From: Mycobacterium avium subsp. avium
GTDB taxonomy: Bacteria; Actinomycetota; Actinomycetes; Mycobacteriales; Mycobacteriaceae
DNA: 64,000 nucleotides
NCBI RefSeq assembly: GCF_009741445.1
Contig: NZ_CP046507.1
Coordinates: forward strand, 1,736,001-1,800,000
Direction of reading: 5' to 3'
This document shows, piece by piece, positions 1 to 7,620 of this stretch. A model generated the notes under the pieces. It ran no database searches and was not told the origin of the DNA. It saw only the letters and a list, made by a program, of their open reading frames with translations. A program made the translations under genes and the position numbers. Numbering within the stretch: position 1 is the stretch's first letter; the number at the start of each line of letters is the position of its first letter.

Positions 1-931
1 GCGCGCAACCCCAGGACAGGGTGACGCCGTTGCTGCTGTGCCCGTAATTGTGGATGCAGCGTGCCCGTCGGAGCGGTTCGGCCTGCAGGCGCACCGACGG
101 ACGGTCCGGCCGCAGCCCGGTGATCACCTCGATCACCTCGGCTTCGCCCAGTCGTGGCTCGATTCGGCGGCAGCGCTGCAGAATCCGTTCGGTCACGGCG
201 GGGTCCGCGGTGGTGTCCCAGCGGCCGGCAATGCTGATGCCGCCGCACACCACCCGCTGCGGGTGCGGAAAGTAGCAGGTCCACTCGGGGCCGTCGTTGA
301 GTTCCATAAACAGTCGGCGCACACCGGGATTGGTGAGCACGACGTGCTGACCGAACAGCGGCCGGACGGTGTCGTCTCCGGTGAGCGCGCCCGCGCGCAG
401 GCCCGCGCAGTTGACGACGATGTCGGCGTGGTCGGCGACCTCGTCCAGCGAGCCAACCCGGTGCTCCTCGATCTCGCTTCCGGCCGCCGTCAGCCGCCGC
501 GTCAGATAGCCGAGATAGTGCGGCATGTCGATCATCGGCACGGTGGCGTGAAATCCGGTTCGATAGCCCGGCGGGAGGTCGGCCGGGTCGGCCGGGCGCA
601 GCTCGGGGATCAGCGAGGCCGCCGTCGACATCGCCTCGGAGGCGGTCAGCTCGCCGACGGCCAGCGCCGGCGCCAGCTGCACACCCGAATCGGGGTCGCG
701 GGCGAGTTCGGTGAACACCCGCAACGAGTGCTCGGTCCAGCGCAGCGTCTCGGCCGCGCGTTCGGCGGGCCGCGGCGGTGCCCAGACGGCGCCGGCCACC
801 GCCGAGGTCGTGTCCGCCGGCATCGTGTCCGCCCACACGCGGACCGGCCATCCCGCCTCGGCCAGACAGATGGCCGACGTCAGTCCGCTCACGCCGGCCC
901 CGATCACGACGATCTGCTGGTTACGGGCCAT
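1..931 (-). CDS. aao: D-amino-acid oxidase (FAD-dependent), 3' end outside the window
   Basis: Oxidative deamination of D-amino acids to 2-oxo acids, FAD as cofactor, expected in the cytosol. The start ATG at 931 opens a Rossmann dinucleotide-binding strand with GAGVSG at residues 11-16. The D-amino-acid oxidase pattern continues with a GAVWAPPR segment near residue 45 and a late GHSSNGVTLSWG FAD/substrate segment. 310 codons are visible; the family is about 320 residues, so only around ten are missing beyond base 1. It lies 30 bases downstream of the Rv1906c-like gene on the same strand, the same pairing as Rv1906c-Rv1905c in M. tuberculosis, so the two are probably co-transcribed. Other glycine-oxidase-type substrates cannot be excluded. 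Confidence 0.9.
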   Translation of the reverse strand, partial: MARNQQIVVIGAGVSGLTSAICLAEAGWPVRVWADTMPADTTSAVAGAVWAPPRPAERAAETLRWTEHSLRVFTELARDPDSGVQLAPALAVGELTASEAMSTAASLIPELRPADPADLPPGYRTGFHATVPMIDMPHYLGYLTRRLTAAGSEIEEHRVGSLDEVADHADIVVNCAGLRAGALTGDDTVRPLFGQHVVLTNPGVRRLFMELNDGPEWTCYFPHPQRVVCGGISIAGRWDTTADPAVTERILQRCRRIEPRLGEAEVIEVITGLRPDRPSVRLQAEPLRRARCIHNYGHSSNGVTLSWGCA

Positions 932-961
932 TGCGGGGCTCACCGGGTCGCGACGGGCCGG

Positions 962-1588
962 TCAGGGATGAGCGGCTTGCGGGGCCGGTGCGGCCGCGGG
1001 CGGCTGCGCGCCGGACGGCGGAGCGGCGGGCGCCGATGGGGCCGACGGGGCCTGCTGTCCGGCTCCCCCCAGCAGGCCGTTGAGAATGCCGAGCGTGCCC
1101 TGCACCCCGGCGGGCGGGGCGCTGGGCGGCGGAACCGCGTCCGGGGTCAGCTGCCAGGGCTGACAACCCGACGTCTTGAACGATTTGTCGCCCGGATCGA
1201 TCTGGACGACCTGCGGCTTTTTGGTCATCGCGTTGTCGATCACGGCGCCGTCCGGGTTGCCCATCCGCTTCCAGTAGCAGGTGCCGTTGCCGACGGGTCC
1301 GCCGGAACTGTAGACGCCCGGCGCGATGTCGGTTCCCACCGCGTAGATGCCGTCCTTGTCGATGGTGGTCTTCGGTGCCGCCGGCGCGGGTGCGGGGGAG
1401 GCACTCGGTGACGGGGAGGCGGCGGGGGACGGGGAGGCCGAAGGCGCTGGTGACGGTGTCGCGGCGGGGCCGGGCGCCGGTCCGTGCGTCTCGTCCGGGT
1501 CGGCGCCGGCAACGACCGTCGACGCGGCCCAGCCGGCCGCCATCAGACTGGCGGCGGCCGTCCTCGCCGCGATGGCTACTGCACGCAT
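962..1588 (-). CDS. Secreted Pro/Ala/Ser-rich protein, Rv1906c-like
   Basis: A 208-residue exported protein. An N-terminal hydrophobic signal (residues 1-27, ending near VVAGADP) is followed by a 45-residue linker of repeated Ala-Ser-Pro, a compact domain of about 75 residues, and a Pro/Ala-rich tail. The compact domain contains GIYAVG, GVYSSGG and GNGTCYWKR and ends at SGCQPWQ. Its two cysteines could form a disulfide. It resembles M. tuberculosis Rv1906c, whose biochemical role I do not know; the tail here is longer than I expect for that protein. It is upstream of aao on the same strand. No clear Shine-Dalgarno precedes the ATG. Confidence 0.75.
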   Translation of the reverse strand: MRAVAIAARTAAASLMAAGWAASTVVAGADPDETHGPAPGPAATPSPAPSASPSPAASPSPSASPAPAPAAPKTTIDKDGIYAVGTDIAPGVYSSGGPVGNGTCYWKRMGNPDGAVIDNAMTKKPQVVQIDPGDKSFKTSGCQPWQLTPDAVPPPSAPPAGVQGTLGILNGLLGGAGQQAPSAPSAPAAPPSGAQPPAAAPAPQAAHP

Positions 1589-1684
1589 AGAGTCGAGGGT
1601 ACCGGGGCCGACGAGCTAATTCATGTCCCTGTGAAATCGCCCGCCGGCCGGCGGCCGCCGAGTCGACGCGCCTAATGGGGCCGG

Positions 1685-1710
1685 CTAATCGAGGCGCCTA
1701 ATCGAGGCGC
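1685..1710. repeat. Exact 13-bp tandem duplication
   Basis: CTAATCGAGGCGC occurs twice without a gap (1685-1697 and 1698-1710). The second copy carries the stop codon of the fragment at 1698-1846, and the duplication gives a second identical tail after it. It marks a small local slippage event near the edge of the accessory island. Confidence 0.7.
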
Positions 1711-1846
1711 CGCACGCGCCCCGCATGGCCGAGCGCACGCTGATAGGTTTCGAGGTTGTCGCGGGAGATCTTCGCGTGCACGGGGCGCTCGAGCAGGAAC
1801 CGCAGCGCCGGGTTGTAGGCGTGGTAGGTCTCGTGGAAGGTGCTGT
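1698..1846 (-). pseudogene. C-terminal fragment of an unidentified protein
   Basis: The last 48 codons of a minus-strand reading frame have protein-like composition (TFHETYHAYNPALRF, then a charged helix ending GRVRRLD). The frame has no supported start: upstream it runs antisense or out of frame over the nitronate monooxygenase fragment. I cannot name the parent protein with confidence. The position directly after the nitronate monooxygenase tail suggests both are leftovers of genes cut when the neighbouring island was acquired or rearranged. Confidence 0.35.
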
Positions 1847-2065
1847 CTAGGGCGCGCCGTGGCGGTGCAGGATGCGCTGTACTGCACCGACCATCTCGGC
1901 GACGATCTCCGCGGCGGGACGAACCTCTCGGATGACCCCCACCGCTTCGCCGATGAGGATCGCTGCGGTGTCGAAATCCCCTGCGGCAACGGCATTCTGG
2001 TAGGCCGCAACCGATTCGGGCAGCCGCGCCGACAGCTCGTCCTCGTGGCCGTGCCACCGGTTCGC
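1847..2065 (-). pseudogene. Nitronate monooxygenase (NPD family), C-terminal remnant
   Basis: In the minus-strand frame that ends at the TAG at 1847-1849, about 72 codons read as a typical 2-nitropropane dioxygenase tail: RWHGHEDEL, AAYQNAVAAGDFDTAAILIG, EAVGVIREVRPAAE. The frame is closed upstream by the stop codon of the TetR gene (2066-2068), so the FMN-binding TIM barrel is missing entirely. The junction falls exactly at the TetR stop, meaning the exporter/regulator cassette or a deletion removed the first three quarters of this gene. A complete member of the same family is present at 24723-25685. Confidence 0.65.
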
Positions 2066-2743
2066 TTATCGGGCTGGTTTGTGACTGCTTGGGTTTTTTG
2101 ACCGGGACGTTCGGCGTCGTTGGGCTGGCACGGCATCGTGAGCCGCTGGGTTTGTGCGTCGACGGTGGGCGGTGGAGGCTTCTATCAGTTGCAGGATGCC
2201 GGTAATCGCGCGATTGAAGGGTTCGACCGAGTTGGCTGCCCTAGCCAGGGCGTAACCGCCCTGGATGGTTGCAGAAATCGCTGCCGCGACTTTGTGCGGC
2301 TCAAGCTCGACCGAGATCTCACCCGACCGCTGCCCTTCTCGGATCGTTCGTGTCAGACAGGTATGCAGTACCTCAAAGGTCTGTGCGACAGGGGCACGCA
2401 GTTGATCGTCGCCGACAATCACCGGATCTGCTGTCAGGCGACCGACGCTGCAGCCGCGCAGCACTTCTCGTTGACGAGTAAGGTAGTCGGCGATTTTGTC
2501 GTGGGCGGATCTGTTGCCCGCAAACGCCTCTTTGATGCTGCGCTGCATATCGGCTGCGGCCTGCTGCTCGGCGGCCAGCACCAGGTCGTGCTTGCCACGA
2601 AAATGGTGATAGAGGCTGCCTTGGCCAACACCGGACTGCTGCAGGATCGCGGTGGGACTGGTGCCAACGTAGCCGCGATCCCACAGCAGTTCTCGGGTTC
2701 CACTAATCAATCGCTCGCGTGAATCGGCCTGTTCGTCCGCCAT
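2066..2743 (-). CDS. TetR-family transcriptional repressor of the adjacent MFS exporter
   Basis: 225 residues. An N-terminal TetR helix-turn-helix spans about residues 10-55 (RERLISGTRELLWDRG, then GVGQGSLYHHFRGKHDLV), followed by an all-helical ligand domain. The ATG at 2743 is chosen because the helix-turn-helix starts right after it and the operator at 2753-2766 lies upstream. The tail after about residue 180 is Arg/Ser-rich and ends at the junction with the nitronate monooxygenase fragment, so the native C-terminus may have been altered. It lies 34 bases downstream of the exporter on the same strand, with its own operator in the gap, suggesting autorepression plus control of the exporter. 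Confidence 0.85.
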   Translation of the reverse strand: MADEQADSRERLISGTRELLWDRGYVGTSPTAILQQSGVGQGSLYHHFRGKHDLVLAAEQQAAADMQRSIKEAFAGNRSAHDKIADYLTRQREVLRGCSVGRLTADPVIVGDDQLRAPVAQTFEVLHTCLTRTIREGQRSGEISVELEPHKVAAAISATIQGGYALARAANSVEPFNRAITGILQLIEASTAHRRRTNPAAHDAVPAQRRRTSRSKNPSSHKPAR

Positions 2744-2752
2744 AAGGCAAGC

Positions 2753-2766
2753 ATACCTAGCGGTAT
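2753..2766. promoter_or_regulatory. TetR-type operator before the regulator gene
   Basis: ATACCTAGCGGTAT has perfect 5-base inverted arms (ATACC/GGTAT) around TAGC. It sits ten bases upstream of the TetR start in the short gap after the exporter gene. It shares the CTAG-like centre and ATAC/GTAT arms with the longer palindrome upstream of the exporter, so both are likely bound by the same regulator. Confidence 0.6.
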
Positions 2767-2777
2767 GTATGCCGGTA

Positions 2778-4223
2778 TCAGTGTTGGTCCGAATCATGTG
2801 TGCGGGCGTGACGCGCAATCAACGTTGCACCTCCCAGAGCGGCGACCAGACATGCTGCGGCAGCGATGGTCAACGCCACCGGCGCGCTGGCCAGCAGGTC
2901 GCGCGACGTGATCGCACCCAGCGCCGCCACGCCGATGACACCGCCGGTCTGGCGCGCGGTGTTGAGCATGCTGGACGCCGTGTTTTTGTACTCGTCGCTG
3001 GCGTTGGCCATCACCGCCATGGTTTGTCCGGTCGCCGAAAACGAGAGACCGGTCGCGAAGATGCCGAAGGCGATCGATAGGACCACGAACGGCATCCGCT
3101 GGGCATCGAATGCCAGTGCGCATAATCCGATGGCAGACAGCGCCATTCCGATCATGATGCCTCTTCGCGCACCGTGCGCGGCGACAAAGCGTCCCGCGGG
3201 CAGCGAGGTAACCAGCGCTGCCACAGTCAACGGCGCGAAGGCCAGACCGGACTGCACGGGGCTGTAGCCGCGGGCGGATTGGAAGACATAGCTATAGACG
3301 AGGACCAGACCGTACAGGGTGAAGTTGTAAACAAATCCTGACATCAGTCCGGCGTTCACCGGCGGGTTATTCAACAGCTCGACCGGCAGTAGCACCCAGG
3401 CGCCGGCACGGCCTCGATGGCGTTGATCGATCACAAACAGCCCGAGGATCAGCGCGGCCGCCACAGCAGGCAATAACACGAATGGCGACATCCACGCCAG
3501 GGCACTCGATTCCACGCAGGCGAAGACGACTGCCGACAGACCGACAATTGCCAGGGCCTGCCCGACATAGTCAAACGGCAAGGGGGACCGAGAGGCTTCA
3601 GCGACTGTGAGGCGCACCATGACCGCAATGATCGCCGCGGCGGGAATGTTGATAAGGAAGATCGAGCGCCAACCGAACGTGCTGACCAGCAGACCGCCGA
3701 TCAAGGGTCCCGCCGCAAAACCGACCCCACCGATTGTGACCCACACAGCGACCGCCTTCGTGCGCGCGGTGAGATCGCTAAACATTGCCGAGATCAGCCC
3801 GAGAGGGGCCGGGATCAGCACGGCGGCACCGACTCCCTGAATGGTGCGTGCGGCAATCAGCTCGGCCGACGATGCGGCGAGGGCGCACAGCACTGAGGCG
3901 ATGCTGAACACTGCCAGACCCAATAGATAGCAACGCCGTGCGCCGATGCGGTCGCCTAAACGACCGGCCGACAGTAGTAATGCGGCCAGCACGAGGGTGT
4001 AGGCGTCGATGATCCACAAGCTCTGCGCTGGGCTGGCGTGAAAGGCCTGTCGGATCGAGGGAATGGCCACGTTGAGCACGTTGGCTTCCATGATGATCAG
4101 AGCGGTGCCCAGGCACAGGCCGGCCAGTCCGAGTCGCTGTGGCATCGAGGCAGAACCCGCGCCGGCTTCGCCCGGAGGACCAGCGCTGCGGTTGGCCTGG
4201 GTCGTTTCGTCGTCAACAGTCAT
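2778..4223 (-). CDS. MFS drug/efflux transporter (DHA2-like, about 14 membrane helices)
   Basis: 481 residues of a proton-driven exporter in the EmrB/QacA class. It has a first helix with IIMEANVLNVAIPSI, the MFS motif A variant GRLGDRIGARR, and motif C (GFAAGPLIGGLL) near residue 160. Substrate is unknown. The ATG at 4223 is preferred over upstream starts because GGGGTAGGG precedes it and because a longer protein would run across the palindromic operator at 4255-4270. Transcribed with the downstream TetR gene, which probably represses it. Base composition is clearly less GC-rich than the flanking core genes, in line with acquisition. Confidence 0.88.
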   Translation of the reverse strand: MTVDDETTQANRSAGPPGEAGAGSASMPQRLGLAGLCLGTALIIMEANVLNVAIPSIRQAFHASPAQSLWIIDAYTLVLAALLLSAGRLGDRIGARRCYLLGLAVFSIASVLCALAASSAELIAARTIQGVGAAVLIPAPLGLISAMFSDLTARTKAVAVWVTIGGVGFAAGPLIGGLLVSTFGWRSIFLINIPAAAIIAVMVRLTVAEASRSPLPFDYVGQALAIVGLSAVVFACVESSALAWMSPFVLLPAVAAALILGLFVIDQRHRGRAGAWVLLPVELLNNPPVNAGLMSGFVYNFTLYGLVLVYSYVFQSARGYSPVQSGLAFAPLTVAALVTSLPAGRFVAAHGARRGIMIGMALSAIGLCALAFDAQRMPFVVLSIAFGIFATGLSFSATGQTMAVMANASDEYKNTASSMLNTARQTGGVIGVAALGAITSRDLLASAPVALTIAAAACLVAALGGATLIARHARTHDSDQH

Positions 4224-4254
4224 CCCTACCCCTATCGCGGTGTCGAGATCAGCA

Positions 4255-4270
4255 TACATACTAGTATGTA
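4255..4270. promoter_or_regulatory. Perfect 16-bp palindromic operator upstream of the exporter
   Basis: TACATACTAGTATGTA is a perfect palindrome 31 bases upstream of the exporter ATG. A related inverted repeat precedes the TetR gene at 2753-2766. The spacing and symmetry fit a TetR dimer site overlapping the promoter. Confidence 0.7.
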
Positions 4271-4501
4271 GGTTAGACAATCGGCCCTCCGAAGTGGGGG
4301 TTGTAGGACGTCACGTTGGCGGAAGGTTAGGTCCAGACGGCACGAAATCGACTATGCACCAAGCTATCTAGCTCACTCGAACCGAATCTCCAAGCGCGGG
4401 GCGAAACGCCGAAGCCCTCCTGAGACTGCGCCCGCGTGCGTCGCCGTTGGCGCTTCGCCCGTATCGAACTATTGTGGCGCACGCGAAAAAGGTTAGTAGT
4501 G

Positions 4502-4616
4502 CGCATCGCGTTCGAGCGCCACCAGAAAGTCAAGCCCTACATTCCGCGTCATAACGGAAAAGGGGAACGGTACAACCAGATTCTCGCTGAAGAGTTTCTA
4601 CGTGCCCGTGGACCTC
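4502..4616 (+). pseudogene. IS481-type integrase remnant (C-terminal part of rve domain)
   Basis: About 35 codons match the end of an rve-type transposase core: YIPRHNGKGERYNQILAEEF, the usual HNGKVERYNRILAEEF region with the last catalytic glutamate. No upstream D-D region or downstream tail is present, and the frame becomes unrelated sequence after about 4616. It is a dead fragment left in the stretch 4281-4703, which otherwise holds only the hairpin at 4656-4681. Confidence 0.6.
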
Positions 4617-4655
4617 AGAGCAAGAGCGAGCGACTGCCCGCCGTTTCCGAGGTCA

Positions 4656-4681
4656 GTGGGGGAACCAGCAGGTTCCCCCAC
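4656..4681. terminator. Perfect 11-bp hairpin, probable terminator
   Basis: GTGGGGGAACC-AGCA-GGTTCCCCCAC has 11 paired bases with a four-base loop, 22 bases past the stop of the minus-strand DoxX gene. It could end that transcript, or be a hairpin derived from the neighbouring IS fragment. No T-run follows, as is usual in mycobacteria. Confidence 0.5.
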
Positions 4682-4703
4682 CCTCAGGGTCCAACGCGTT
4701 ATT

Positions 4704-5066
4704 TCATGCGCCGCTCGCAAGATGGACGAGGTAGCCGGTCGCGGCGAGTGCGAGAAGCAGAAATGCGCCTGGAAACGCGATGTTGTGGAACACGCGGGCC
4801 CTGACATGCGCACCAACCGCGCCAATGAAGAACAACACCAGGCCGATTCCCGCTGCCACGCCTAGCCGCGGCAGGGCGACCAGCCCCAGGGTGAGACCCA
4901 CCGCGCCCGCTAACTTCAATGTCGCAAGGTAGGGCAATGCGGCGGCAGGAACGTGAACTTCAGCAGAGTTCTTCAGCACGAAGCCTGCGGGAACGTAGTC
5001 GGCAATCGCGATCAATGTGTTAGCCACGATGCATAACACCGTGGCTGCGAACAGCACCTTGGTCAT
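4704..5066 (-). CDS. DoxX-like small membrane protein
   Basis: 120 residues with about four hydrophobic segments (near 5-22, 42-60, 66-85 and 95-115). The DoxX-type pattern LPYLATLKLAGAVGLTLGL and a short polar loop GAHVRAR are present. DoxX proteins are integral membrane proteins often linked to redox or quinone-related enzymes; the exact role is unknown. Its start overlaps the stop of the upstream ABM-like gene by four bases (ATGA), so the two are translationally coupled. The pair is divergent from the LysR gene at 5575. Confidence 0.8.
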   Translation of the reverse strand: MTKVLFAATVLCIVANTLIAIADYVPAGFVLKNSAEVHVPAAALPYLATLKLAGAVGLTLGLVALPRLGVAAGIGLVLFFIGAVGAHVRARVFHNIAFPGAFLLLALAATGYLVHLASGA

Positions 5067-5362
5067 GCGCAGTATCTCCCGACAACGGTGGTGGGCCGAG
5101 GAGCAACATCGTCATGCGCCCATCCCGCTAGCGACTCGCGGAAGGCCAGCGCTTCGGGAATCGACAACAACGGGTTGGCAGCACCCTCGGGCAGTTCGAG
5201 GATCAGTGTGAATACCGGGTCGACGTCATCGCGCAGCGCGACATACCGCATGGAAGGAGGGGGATCCGCCTCGCGCAATGCGCTAAAGATCGCTTCGATC
5301 TTCTGCGTTACCAGTGCGATGTGTTCCGGTGAGATGCGGAATCGGACTGTCTGTACGCTCAT
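5063..5362 (-). CDS. Small dimeric alpha/beta-barrel protein, ABM-like
   Basis: 99 residues with the alternating strand-helix pattern of antibiotic-biosynthesis-monooxygenase-like proteins: VRFRISPEHIALVTQKIEAI at the start and RYVALRDDVDPVFTLILELP in the middle. Such proteins often act on quinones or aromatic compounds without cofactor, or simply bind ligands. It is the first gene of a two-gene unit with the DoxX-like gene and is divergent from LysR across about 210 bases, which makes it a likely LysR target. No catalytic residues can be assigned from sequence alone. Confidence 0.6.
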   Translation of the reverse strand: MSVQTVRFRISPEHIALVTQKIEAIFSALREADPPPSMRYVALRDDVDPVFTLILELPEGAANPLLSIPEALAFRESLAGWAHDDVAPRPTTVVGRYCA

Positions 5363-5394
5363 GGCAATTTACTTTCTCTGACGCGTTTTCTGTC

Positions 5395-5416
5395 GAGACG
5401 GTACGTAGGCCGTCTC
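5395..5416. promoter_or_regulatory. Inverted repeat in the LysR/ABM divergent intergenic region
   Basis: GAGACGG-8 bases-CCGTCTC is a perfect 7-base inverted repeat, 33 bases upstream of the ABM-like gene and 159 bases upstream of LysR. It is a plausible activator or repressor site for the divergent unit. It does not contain the classical T-N11-A core in an obvious form. Confidence 0.45.
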
Positions 5417-5574
5417 ATCCATCCCGACGTTTTACGCCTCGCAAAGGTGACCCTTGGTGGTACCGATCACCGATTTCGACGCGGAGCGACCGCAGTGGAG
5501 CGCGATTGCGGCTACTCGGCTTATAAGATGCCCTGCGCGACGAGACGACGCTCTGTAATAGATTTTCGGTCAGC

Positions 5575-6492
5575 ATGGATCTTCATCAGCTGGAGTGCTT
5601 TATCGCGGTCGCCGAGGAAGGCACCTTCACCGCCGCGGCACAGCGGATACATCTGGCGCAATCTGGTGTCAGTGCACACATCACGGCGCTCGAACGCGAA
5701 ATCGGGCAGCAGCTATTCGAACGGCGGCCACGCACGGTACGGCTTACCGCGGCTGGAAACGCGCTTCTGCCATACGCCCGCGCAGCACTCGATGCGCTGG
5801 CCGCAGGTCGCGCCTCGATCGACGGACTCACCGGTCTACTACATGGTCGCCTTGCCATCGGCACCATCACCTCAATCTCACCGCGCAGCATCGACCTCCC
5901 CGAGCTTCTAGCATCGTTTCACCATGAGCACCCGGGGGTAGACCTGTCGCTGGTTGAGGACACTGCAGCGATGCTCAACCGCCGCATATCCAATGGCGCT
6001 TTAGACGTAGCTTTCACCAGCCTGACGGATGAGGCAGTAGCCGGCGTGCGTGTGCGCGAGTTGCATCGGGAGCCGGTGATCGCGATCTTTCTACCGTCCG
6101 ATCCGTTATCTCCTTGCCGGAAGCTCACATTGGCCGACGTGGCGGATAGACCGCTCATCACGCTCCCGGAGGGATCAGGCCTGCGCTGGCAACTCAACCG
6201 CGCGCTGCGGCGGGCCGGCGTTCAAGCCCACATCGCCTTCGAAGCCGGCGATCCCGACGTACTCGTTGCGCTCGTTGCGAAGGGGCTGGGCGTGGGTCTC
6301 GTTCCTCAATCAGCCCTCGCGCAAAGCGATCACGTAATAGGAGTGCCAGTCAGCGATCATCCGCCCGGGCGCCTAGGCATCATCTGGCCAGAAGGGCAAG
6401 CCGCCAGCCCAGCGGCTCGTGCCTTCGTTGAACACGCCACCACGGCGACAACCAAACTTCGGCGACGGGCCGAGCTACGCCAGGATCGCTGA
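5575..6492 (+). CDS. LysR-family transcriptional regulator
   Basis: 305 residues. Winged helix-turn-helix at residues 1-60 (FIAVAEEGTFTAAAQRIHLA, SGVSAHITALEREIG, then LFERRPRTVRLT), followed by a periplasmic-binding-protein-like effector domain from about residue 90. It resembles the group of regulators that respond to small aromatic or carboxylate ligands, but the ligand is not deducible. It is divergent from the ABM/DoxX unit and converges with ubiX, overlapping its 3' end by 18 bases, so it sits physically between two candidate target operons. Confidence 0.9.
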   Translation: MDLHQLECFIAVAEEGTFTAAAQRIHLAQSGVSAHITALEREIGQQLFERRPRTVRLTAAGNALLPYARAALDALAAGRASIDGLTGLLHGRLAIGTITSISPRSIDLPELLASFHHEHPGVDLSLVEDTAAMLNRRISNGALDVAFTSLTDEAVAGVRVRELHREPVIAIFLPSDPLSPCRKLTLADVADRPLITLPEGSGLRWQLNRALRRAGVQAHIAFEAGDPDVLVALVAKGLGVGLVPQSALAQSDHVIGVPVSDHPPGRLGIIWPEGQAASPAARAFVEHATTATTKLRRRAELRQDR

Positions 6493-7098
6493 GTTCTTGC
6501 CGAAGCCGGTGGTCCTCGCCGACTTCATTCCCTGCCAGCGCTTTGCCTGCGGGGCATTGATACCGAACTGATCGAGAACACGGACCACCACGTGGTCAAC
6601 AATGTCGTCGACCGATTCCGGCCGGTTGTAAAAGGCGGGCATCGGCGGCACAATCCGCGCGCCCATCCGGCTGAGTGCCAGCATGTTCTCCAAATGGATT
6701 GTATTCAATGGTGTCTCACGGGGCACTAGGACTAACCGTCGTCCCTCCTTAAGAACAACGTCAGCGGCGCGGCACACCAGGTTGTCCGCCAGCCCGTAGC
6801 GAATCGCTGCCAACGTCCGCATACTGCACGGCACTACAATCATTCCGGCGGTCTGAAATGAACCCGATGAGATCGCGGCGCCCTGTTCTTCGAGTTTGTA
6901 GGTGACATCCGCCATCGCTGAAACCTGTTGAACGCTATAGGATGTTTCGATTCCAATACTCGACCGAGCCCACCCGCTCATCACCAAGTGGGTCTCCACG
7001 TCGTCCATCCCCTGCAGCGTCTGCATTAACCGCACGGCAAACGGCGCGCCGCTGGCACCGGTGACCCCTACGATGATTCGTATCGGTTGCGTGCTCAT
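6475..7098 (-). CDS. ubiX: UbiX-type flavin prenyltransferase
   Basis: 207 residues. Enzymes of this family prenylate reduced FMN with dimethylallyl phosphate to make prenyl-FMN, the cofactor of UbiD decarboxylases. Seen here: the N-terminal [14 protein letters not shown] nucleotide-binding loop, the central [19 protein letters not shown] segment, and [18 protein letters not shown], all hallmarks of the family. The C-terminal extension after about residue 185 is not typical. Its start overlaps the stop of the split-barrel gene by four bases (ATGA), and it is the last gene of the ubiD operon, so it most likely serves the UbiD encoded 0.5 kb upstream. Confidence 0.92.
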   Translation of the reverse strand: MSTQPIRIIVGVTGASGAPFAVRLMQTLQGMDDVETHLVMSGWARSSIGIETSYSVQQVSAMADVTYKLEEQGAAISSGSFQTAGMIVVPCSMRTLAAIRYGLADNLVCRAADVVLKEGRRLVLVPRETPLNTIHLENMLALSRMGARIVPPMPAFYNRPESVDDIVDHVVVRVLDQFGINAPQAKRWQGMKSARTTGFGKNSAILA

Positions 7099-7571
7099 AG
7101 GACCTCCCGCGCTGCGCTGCGCAGCGCTGCGAGACGGTCGAACATGGCCCGACTACGCGGCCAGTCCTCAAGCACCGAGATCTCGGCCGAGGTCCGAAAT
7201 AGCGTAGGCTGCAAGGGTATTCCCATGTCATCGCGCTTATGTTCGGTCACGGCAAACACACATCCGAGTATTCCGCGACCGACGAGCGAGGCGACCACTC
7301 GCAGCTTGAGGTGGTGGCAACTAGTGCCCTTGATTGCGAGCAGCCCCGCGGTGCCGCTACGCCGCAAGTTGGCGCGGGTCTGTCGGCTAGCTATGGCGGC
7401 CATCAGTGTTTGGGGGTCCCGCCCAGGCTCGAGCTCGCAGCGCGACAGCAACGCCGCATGTGGAAACCCGCCAGTGTCAACGGTCAAGAACGCAAACGCC
7501 TGCTCGCGCGCGCCGATGCGTGGGAAACCGCGCAGAAGCGCAGCGACCTCCTCCGGCATCCCCGCCATCAT
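7095..7571 (-). CDS. Hypothetical FMN split-barrel-like protein in the ubiD operon
   Basis: 158 residues from the ATG at 7571, which is preceded by a strong AGGAGGTG at 7575-7582; longer readings of this frame overlap ubiD. The first half reads like a pyridoxamine-phosphate-oxidase-type split barrel ([20 protein letters not shown], then [20 protein letters not shown]). The second half is helical. No clear flavin-contact motif can be proved by eye. It sits between ubiD and ubiX, overlapping ubiX by four bases. Known multi-subunit UbiD-type systems have a much smaller third subunit (BsdD/VdcD type), so this is a different partner, perhaps handling flavin or acting as a specificity subunit. Confidence 0.6.
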   Translation of the reverse strand: MMAGMPEEVAALLRGFPRIGAREQAFAFLTVDTGGFPHAALLSRCELEPGRDPQTLMAAIASRQTRANLRRSGTAGLLAIKGTSCHHLKLRVVASLVGRGILGCVFAVTEHKRDDMGIPLQPTLFRTSAEISVLEDWPRSRAMFDRLAALRSAAREVL

Positions 7572-7620
7572 CGTCACCTCCTGACTGGTCTGATCAAGGC
7601 CGTCTGTGTCGTCATCGTGT

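Noticed and set aside
5447-5911. A 154-codon plus-strand frame upstream of and overlapping LysR
   Set aside because: Runs out of frame through the LysR helix-turn-helix; no ribosome site.
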